DNA of 56,029 bases from Chitinophaga pinensis (GTDB taxonomy: Bacteria > Bacteroidota > Bacteroidia > Chitinophagales > Chitinophagaceae), in contig CAMBDE010000005.1 of NCBI GenBank assembly GCA_945865295.1, positions 1 through 56,029 on the forward strand, in the 5' to 3' direction. Every line of letters starts with the position of its first letter. The stretch's first letter is position 1. A program made the position numbers and the translations under genes. Under the pieces are notes generated by a model that saw nothing but the letters and a program-made list of their open reading frames with translations, made no database searches and was not told the DNA's origin. Below, piece after piece: positions 51,110 to 56,029 of the stretch.

Positions 51110-53848
51110 ATGCAGAAATTGACCCAGTTTACTATAGGAATTCTCTCCTTACTTATCTTATCCTCCTCTAGTTTTGCCCAAGACCAAAAAGGGCAGGATT
51201 CAGTTAGCCAGATCAATGTTAAGTTGCTGGGGATCTTAAATCAAAAAACACCTACTAAGTACAAGATTCGTGCTATTAAAGTTGTTGGTAACCAATTCTT
51301 TGATGAAAACTTATTGTTATCCTTATCCACGCTAAATGAGGGGGATGAAGTGAGTTTGCCTGGGGGAGATAATTTTGCCAAAGCTATTCGAAAATTAATG
51401 GATCAAAATTATTTCAGCGATGTAAGTGTTTATTTAACCGATGTAAAAGGGACTGAAATTGATGTAGAAATCAATGTGGTGGAAAGACCAAGATTGTCTC
51501 GATTTAACTTCACAGGTATAAAAAAATCAGAGACAGAAGAACTTTCAGGTAAAACTGGATTGACACCTAATAGGGTCGTGACTGATAATATGCGTATCAC
51601 TGCGATCGAAGGCATTAAAAAATTCTATGCAGAAAAAGGTTTTCAAGATGCGAGTGTTCGTATTAAAGAAACAAAAGATTCAGTTCGTAAAAATCAATTA
51701 GTACTTGATTTTATTGTAACCAAAGGACCAAAAGTAAGAATCAATAATATCAATTTTGGGGGTAATCTAATTGAAGAAACTAAATTAAAGAAAAGCTTAA
51801 AAGAGATCCACGAAAAATCTCGCTTAACCTTATTTCCGGTGAATGACAAGCCTGCCATTGTAAAAACCTCGCCATATACTTTTGATCAATATTTAAAAGA
51901 ACGTGGGTACTTTACTTTTTCAAAAACAAAAAAAATATTAAACCCGTACGCAAGAATTGGTTTTTCTTCTTCAAAGTATGATATCAAAAAATACGACGAG
52001 AGTAAGGATAATCTATTGAACTACTATAATTCTTTAGGTTTTAGAGATGCAGTGATTGAAAAAGATACGGTCTACCACAATGCTGTGGGGCATTTAAATA
52101 TTGATATGCAAATCAAAGAAGGACGTAAGTATTTCTTTGGTAATATTAGCTGGAGAGGCAATACAAAATATCCTGATTCTGTTTTATCAAGTATATTGAA
52201 TATTAAAAGAGGAGATATCTACAACAGAGAAACCTTTTTTAATAAATTAGGTAAAACACCTACAGCAGAAGGGGGAGATATTAGTGGTATTTACCAAGAT
52301 GATGGTTATTTGTTCTTTAGCATCAACCCAATTGAGACTGCTGTATACAATGACACCATCGATTTTGAAGTAAGAATACAAGAAGGCCCTCAAGCAACCA
52401 TTAAAACAATTCGCATTGCTGGAAATGAGAAAACGAAAGACTTTGTTGTGCGTCGAGAAATTAGAACAATACCAGGTGATAAATTTAGCCGTTCATTATT
52501 GATTCGTTCTCAACGTGAGATTTCACAATTAAATTATTTTGACCAAGAGAAAATTAAAATTGATCCGATACCTAATCCAGAAGATGGAACCGTAGATATC
52601 AATTATGGTGTAGAAGAAAAATCAAGTGACCAATTAGAATTAAGTGCTGGATGGGGTGGTTTTATTGGATTGACTGGAACATTGGGTGTGACTTTTAATA
52701 ACTTTTCATCAAAAAATATTTTCAATAAGAAAGCCTGGGATCCATTACCAATGGGAGATGGTCAAAAATTAAGTATCCGTTTTCAGAGTAATGGTAAAGC
52801 TTTTAGATCTACCAATTTCTCATTCACTGAGCCATGGTTTGGGGGCATCAAGCGCAATAGTTTAACAGTAAGTGTATACAATACAAAATTTGGACAAACC
52901 TTTGATCAATTGACAGGAATGTATGATCCAAACGCAGCTGATTCAAGGTATATTTCGACCACTGGTGCGACGGTTTCTTTTGGTCGTCAATTGTCATGGC
53001 CGGATGACTTTTTCTCTTTAAGTATGGGCATGAACTACACGCGTTATACTTTAAAGAATTATGCGATTGACCCCTTTAACCTTCCTAATTTTGACAATGG
53101 TATTGTCAATAATTTAAACTTTAGAATTGCCTTACAAAGAACTTCGGTAGACCAACCCTTGTTTCCAAGAACAGGTTCTACTTTTTTATTGAGTGGCCAA
53201 TTGACACCTCCTTATTCTTTATTTGATCCTAATTTTGCAACTAAGCAAAATCCATACGAATTATTAGAATATAACAAATGGCGTTTTAACGGAGAATGGT
53301 ATGTGCCATTGGGCAAACCAGCAGGGGAAGATCGTAACAAGCAGTTTGTTTTAAAGTTTGCTGCAAAATATGGTTTCTTAGGAAGGTACAATTCATCAAT
53401 TGCTATTTCACCATTTGAACGTTTCCAAGTAGGGGATGCAGGTTTAAGCAATCAATTTGCATTATTAGGGTATGATATCATTGCACAAAGAGGTTATCCT
53501 GTTTATGAATCCTCTAATCCAAAAATCAATCCTGATCAACAATCTTCAAGACAAAAGTTTACCATTTTTAATAAGTATGCTGTTGAAATTAGATACCCAT
53601 TAAGTTTAGCAGCAAGTAGTACCATTTATGCATTGGGCTTTTTTGAAGCAGCCAATGGTTGGTATAGTATGAAAGAATACAATCCATTTAAATTGAGAAG
53701 ATCGGTTGGTGTGGGAATGCGTTTCTTCTTACCGATGTTTGGTTTGCTTGGATTTGATTATGGTATTGGTCTAGATCGTTTAGATGGAACCAATTCATTG
53801 AAGGATGCAGCTAGATTCACCTTTATGTTAGGATTTGAACCTGAATAA
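51110..53848 (+). CDS. bamA: outer-membrane protein assembly factor BamA
   Basis: BamA is the essential insertase for outer-membrane beta-barrel proteins. The 912-residue protein has a signal peptide (about 1-24), five POTRA repeats (IRAIKVVGNQFFDE, LSRFNFTGIKKSETE, RINNINFGGNLIEE, GNISWRGNTKYPDS, IKTIRIAGNEKTKDFVVRRE), and the Omp85 barrel from about 510. The L6 motif reads IIAQRGYPVY in place of the common VRGF, and the barrel ends in RFTFMLGFEPE, with the aromatic residue four from the end rather than last. It is followed by two Skp chaperone genes. Confidence 0.95.
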   Translation: MQKLTQFTIGILSLLILSSSSFAQDQKGQDSVSQINVKLLGILNQKTPTKYKIRAIKVVGNQFFDENLLLSLSTLNEGDEVSLPGGDNFAKAIRKLMDQNYFSDVSVYLTDVKGTEIDVEINVVERPRLSRFNFTGIKKSETEELSGKTGLTPNRVVTDNMRITAIEGIKKFYAEKGFQDASVRIKETKDSVRKNQLVLDFIVTKGPKVRINNINFGGNLIEETKLKKSLKEIHEKSRLTLFPVNDKPAIVKTSPYTFDQYLKERGYFTFSKTKKILNPYARIGFSSSKYDIKKYDESKDNLLNYYNSLGFRDAVIEKDTVYHNAVGHLNIDMQIKEGRKYFFGNISWRGNTKYPDSVLSSILNIKRGDIYNRETFFNKLGKTPTAEGGDISGIYQDDGYLFFSINPIETAVYNDTIDFEVRIQEGPQATIKTIRIAGNEKTKDFVVRREIRTIPGDKFSRSLLIRSQREISQLNYFDQEKIKIDPIPNPEDGTVDINYGVEEKSSDQLELSAGWGGFIGLTGTLGVTFNNFSSKNIFNKKAWDPLPMGDGQKLSIRFQSNGKAFRSTNFSFTEPWFGGIKRNSLTVSVYNTKFGQTFDQLTGMYDPNAADSRYISTTGATVSFGRQLSWPDDFFSLSMGMNYTRYTLKNYAIDPFNLPNFDNGIVNNLNFRIALQRTSVDQPLFPRTGSTFLLSGQLTPPYSLFDPNFATKQNPYELLEYNKWRFNGEWYVPLGKPAGEDRNKQFVLKFAAKYGFLGRYNSSIAISPFERFQVGDAGLSNQFALLGYDIIAQRGYPVYESSNPKINPDQQSSRQKFTIFNKYAVEIRYPLSLAASSTIYALGFFEAANGWYSMKEYNPFKLRRSVGVGMRFFLPMFGLLGFDYGIGLDRLDGTNSLKDAARFTFMLGFEPE

Positions 53849-53882
53849 TATCAATCCATTACCACAAATAAATACCTCTATT

Positions 53883-54410
53883 ATGAAATATAACAAATTG
53901 TTTTTATTGGGTGTTGTACTCCTTGGGTTATCCTTTTCTGCACAAGCACAATCCAAATATGCAGTGATCAATACCAAGTATATTTTAGACAGAATTCCTG
54001 AATACAAGGAAGCGGATAAGAAATTAAAAGCCTTGGGTGATCAATGGCAACAAGAAATTGATGAGCAACAAATGATCTTGGACAAAATGTACAAGAACTA
54101 TGAAGCAGAGCAGTTCATGTTGTCCGAAGATTTGAGAAAAAAGCGTGAAGATGAGCTGTTTATGAAAGAAAAGGCCTTGCGTGATCTGCAAAAAAAGCGA
54201 TTCGGTTATGAGGGGGATTTGTTCAAGGAACGCCAAAAATTAGTGAAACCTATCCAAGATAGGGTATATAATGCCGCTCAAAAAATGGCTACCGCCCGTT
54301 CGTATGACTTCATTTTAGATAAAAGTGAAGGAATTACCATTATATTTGCAGACCCTAAGTTGGATAAAAGCGACGATATTTTAAAAGAATTAGGGGTAAT
54401 CAATAATTAA
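53883..54410 (+). CDS. OmpH/Skp-family periplasmic chaperone (first copy)
   Basis: Skp keeps unfolded outer-membrane proteins soluble on the way to BamA. ATG 53883 gives 175 residues with a signal peptide (about 1-22, ending SFSAQAQ); a longer frame opens inside bamA at 53835. The mature part is the long helical coiled-coil hairpin (YKEADKKLKALGDQWQQEID to KERQKLVKPIQDRVY) and a C-terminal strand (YDFILDKSEGITIIFADP). It is followed 20 bp later by a second, diverged copy. Confidence 0.92.
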   Translation: MKYNKLFLLGVVLLGLSFSAQAQSKYAVINTKYILDRIPEYKEADKKLKALGDQWQQEIDEQQMILDKMYKNYEAEQFMLSEDLRKKREDELFMKEKALRDLQKKRFGYEGDLFKERQKLVKPIQDRVYNAAQKMATARSYDFILDKSEGITIIFADPKLDKSDDILKELGVINN

Positions 54411-54430
54411 ACAAACAAACAAAAATAGAC

Positions 54431-55033
54431 ATGAAGAAAGTTTTATTTGCAGCCATCTTGTTAGTGGCATTTGCTTTTGGCAACAGTGCGACTGCACAAA
54501 CAAAAATTGGTTATTTCGATGACCAAAGCGTAATCGCTTTATTTCCTGGTATCCAAGAAAAATTAGATACAGTATTAAACTCTTATGCTAAGGATTCTTT
54601 ACAAGATGAGTACAACTATACTTTAAAGGATTATCAAGTAAAAGATAGTATCTACAGAAGAGATTCAGTTGATTTGTCTAAAAGACCAAAGGCTTTACAA
54701 ATGGCGACTGACGATTTAAATAAATTAAAATACAAGTTGATCAACTGGCAACAATACCAACAACAGATGATGGAGCAAAAGCAAGAAGGCTTATTGTTAC
54801 CTTACAGACAAAAAATTGCTCAAGCATTGAGTGAAGTAGTTGCAGAACAAAAATATAATTTGGTATTGAAGGCAGATGCTTTGTCTCCTTATGCTCAACC
54901 ATCTATCGCTGATAACTTAACGATCCGTGTTGCTTTAAGATTAAAGCTTCCAGTTCCTAAGGACATTGAAGAAGCTTTCAAAGCTGCAACAGGTGGTGCG
55001 GCTAAGCCAGCGACTCCTGCTAAAAAAGGATAA
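54431..55033 (+). CDS. OmpH/Skp-family periplasmic chaperone (second copy)
   Basis: A 200-residue paralogue of the preceding gene with a signal peptide (about 1-22, ending NSATAQT) and coiled-coil arms (QEKLDTVLNSYAKDSLQDEYN, INWQQYQQQMMEQKQEGLLLPYR). Its core is short and Gln-rich, and the tail is an Ala/Pro/Lys run (GGAAKPATPAKKG). Tandem Skp genes behind bamA are usual in Bacteroidota; the two may have different clients. A hairpin at 55051-55085 lies after it. Confidence 0.92.
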   Translation: MKKVLFAAILLVAFAFGNSATAQTKIGYFDDQSVIALFPGIQEKLDTVLNSYAKDSLQDEYNYTLKDYQVKDSIYRRDSVDLSKRPKALQMATDDLNKLKYKLINWQQYQQQMMEQKQEGLLLPYRQKIAQALSEVVAEQKYNLVLKADALSPYAQPSIADNLTIRVALRLKLPVPKDIEEAFKAATGGAAKPATPAKKG

Positions 55034-55050
55034 TATTTTACAAAATAGTT

Positions 55051-55085
55051 TAATACACCTCGTTGTTTTACAACGGGGTGTATTA
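55051..55085. terminator. hairpin between the second skp gene and murI
   Basis: TAATACACCTCGTTGT (55051-55066) and ACAACGGGGTGTATTA (55070-55085) pair over 16 bp with one wobble and a 3-base loop. It follows the skp stop by 17 bp; a short TTTTA follows. It probably ends the bamA-skp-skp transcript before murI. Confidence 0.7.
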
Positions 55086-55114
55086 GTTTTACGAAATCAG
55101 GGAATACTTATTTT

Positions 55115-55936
55115 ATGCAAGCACCCATTGGCGTTTTTGATAGCGGTTATGGTGGTCTAACCATCTTAAAAGAATTGAAGCAGCAATTGCCTCAATATGA
55201 TTATATCTATTTGGGAGACAATGCCCGTGCACCCTATGGTACAAGATCATTTGATACCGTGTATCATTATACATTAGAAGCAGTTGAATGGTTTTTTAAA
55301 CAAGGTTGTAGCTTAGTTATTTTAGCATGTAATACAGCATCTGCTAAAGCACTTAGGAATATCCAACAATTGGACCTGCCCCATATGGCACCAGATAAAA
55401 GGGTATTAGGTGTCATCAGACCTAGTTCAGAAATCTTGGGTACTTATTCTTTCTCGCATCACCTTGGAATTTTAGGAACAACAGGTACGATTCAGAGCGA
55501 GAGTTATCCTATTGAGCTGGCAAAATTTGCACCAGAGGCATCCATTTTTCAACAAGCCTGCCCTATGTGGGTACCATTGATCGAAAATGGGCAACAAGAT
55601 GGCCCAGGTGCCGATTATTTTGTACAGTTATACATTGACCAACTATTTGCCCAATCTTCCAAAATTGACACCGTATTGCTTGCCTGTACCCATTATCCAT
55701 TAATGGAAAAAAAGATCCAAAGCTTTTTGCCAGAACATGTCAAATTAGTGACCCAAGGGGATATTGTTGCAAAGAGCTTAGCTACTTATTTGCAAAATCA
55801 CCCCGAAATGGATCAAAAATGCAGCAAAAAGGGTCAACTACAGTTTTTCACTACAGACAATCCTGCAAGCTTTGAGGAACAAGGAAGTTTGTTCTTTGGC
55901 CAAAAAATTGCTGCAAATCACACAGATTTAGCTTAA
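55115..55936 (+). CDS. murI: glutamate racemase
   Basis: MurI converts L- to D-glutamate for peptidoglycan. The 273-residue protein has both catalytic cysteines in LACNTASAKALR and LACTHYPLMEKK, the N-terminal PIGVFDSGYGGLTILKEL, and DNARAPYGTRS. It starts 81 bp after the second skp gene, behind a hairpin that may separate it from the bamA transcript. Confidence 0.96.
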   Translation: MQAPIGVFDSGYGGLTILKELKQQLPQYDYIYLGDNARAPYGTRSFDTVYHYTLEAVEWFFKQGCSLVILACNTASAKALRNIQQLDLPHMAPDKRVLGVIRPSSEILGTYSFSHHLGILGTTGTIQSESYPIELAKFAPEASIFQQACPMWVPLIENGQQDGPGADYFVQLYIDQLFAQSSKIDTVLLACTHYPLMEKKIQSFLPEHVKLVTQGDIVAKSLATYLQNHPEMDQKCSKKGQLQFFTTDNPASFEEQGSLFFGQKIAANHTDLA

Positions 55937-55953
55937 AAATTCAAAAAAAACCC

Positions 55954-55961
55954 TATTTTTG
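55954..55961 (+). promoter_or_regulatory. -7 box for a gene beyond the window
   Basis: TATTTTTG, perfect, with TTTA 23 bases upstream as a partial -33. The 68 bases after it to the end of the window hold no recognisable start, so it likely drives the next gene. Nothing else was recognised in 55937-56029. Confidence 0.4.
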
Positions 55962-56029
55962 CCGTCCTTTCACAGCTAGTGGTATGGTGACTGCTATAAG
56001 AACGGATTTGAATATAAAGTATTAAACCT

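Noticed and set aside
55937..56029. tRNA or small RNA gene at the right edge
   Set aside because: No cloverleaf arms or CCA end; only a promoter-like box is visible.

Overview
The window is AT-rich chromosomal DNA of a member of the Bacteroidota, most likely the Chitinophagaceae. This rests on protein families largely restricted to that phylum (GldC, an IPExxxVDY-type protein, a DUF6089-type protein, an Oar-like TonB-dependent receptor, tandem Skp/OmpH genes before murI). It also rests on repeated TAnnTTTG promoter -7 boxes and the absence of strong Shine-Dalgarno sequences. The genus is inference. No rRNA, tRNA, CRISPR array, prophage or insertion sequence was recognised.

Layout. 1-3.6 kb: trmB, a small DUF5522-type gene and an alkyltransferase-like gene on the minus strand, then a VapBC-type toxin-antitoxin pair and a DAO-type flavoenzyme. 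3.7-7.0 kb: a large Oar-like TonB-dependent receptor with two stacked hairpins behind it. 7.4-18.9 kb: an accessory catabolic stretch on the plus strand, comprising a secreted GH32 fructosidase, a flavin reductase-like protein, a two-subunit molybdenum hydroxylase with a Tat signal, a dicarboxylate symporter, a PIG-L deacetylase, a FucP-like transporter and a YetA/PcRGLX-like (PL26-type) protein. 19-25.6 kb: MarR with acyl-CoA dehydrogenase, a membrane glycosyltransferase, KorB, a LuxR-type regulator, the tRNA t6A gene for threonylcarbamoyl-AMP synthase, and RNase HII. 25.8-37.7 kb: housekeeping genes (heme A synthase, pdxH, a transketolase C-terminal half, a carB N-terminal half, bcp, feoB, an M28 peptidase, selD, birA, rsfS). 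37.7-44.2 kb: ftsH, a LUD protein, lpxH, an MscS channel, a MerR regulator and an unrecognised GT-B-like protein. 44.2-55.9 kb: a dense plus-strand block from gldC through yqeY, cvpA, a hydrolase, a CBS protein, a one-POTRA outer-membrane protein, nadK, a DUF6089-type protein, uppS, bamA, two skp genes and murI. This last block is a cell-envelope biogenesis region.

Several enzymes appear here without their usual partner: CarB ends at its midpoint, transketolase is only the C-terminal half, KorB has no KorA, FeoB has no FeoA, and the xanthine-dehydrogenase-type enzyme has no FAD subunit. The most regular non-coding signal is a perfect TAnnTTTG box 3-5 bases before the ATG of six genes (trmB, the GT2 gene, merR, the gene at 43105, nadK, carB). 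This suggests leaderless or nearly leaderless transcripts. Full -33/-7 promoters are visible for nadK and marR. Many ORFs use GTG or TTG starts; where a later start fits family length, signal peptide or promoter better, the corrected start is given.
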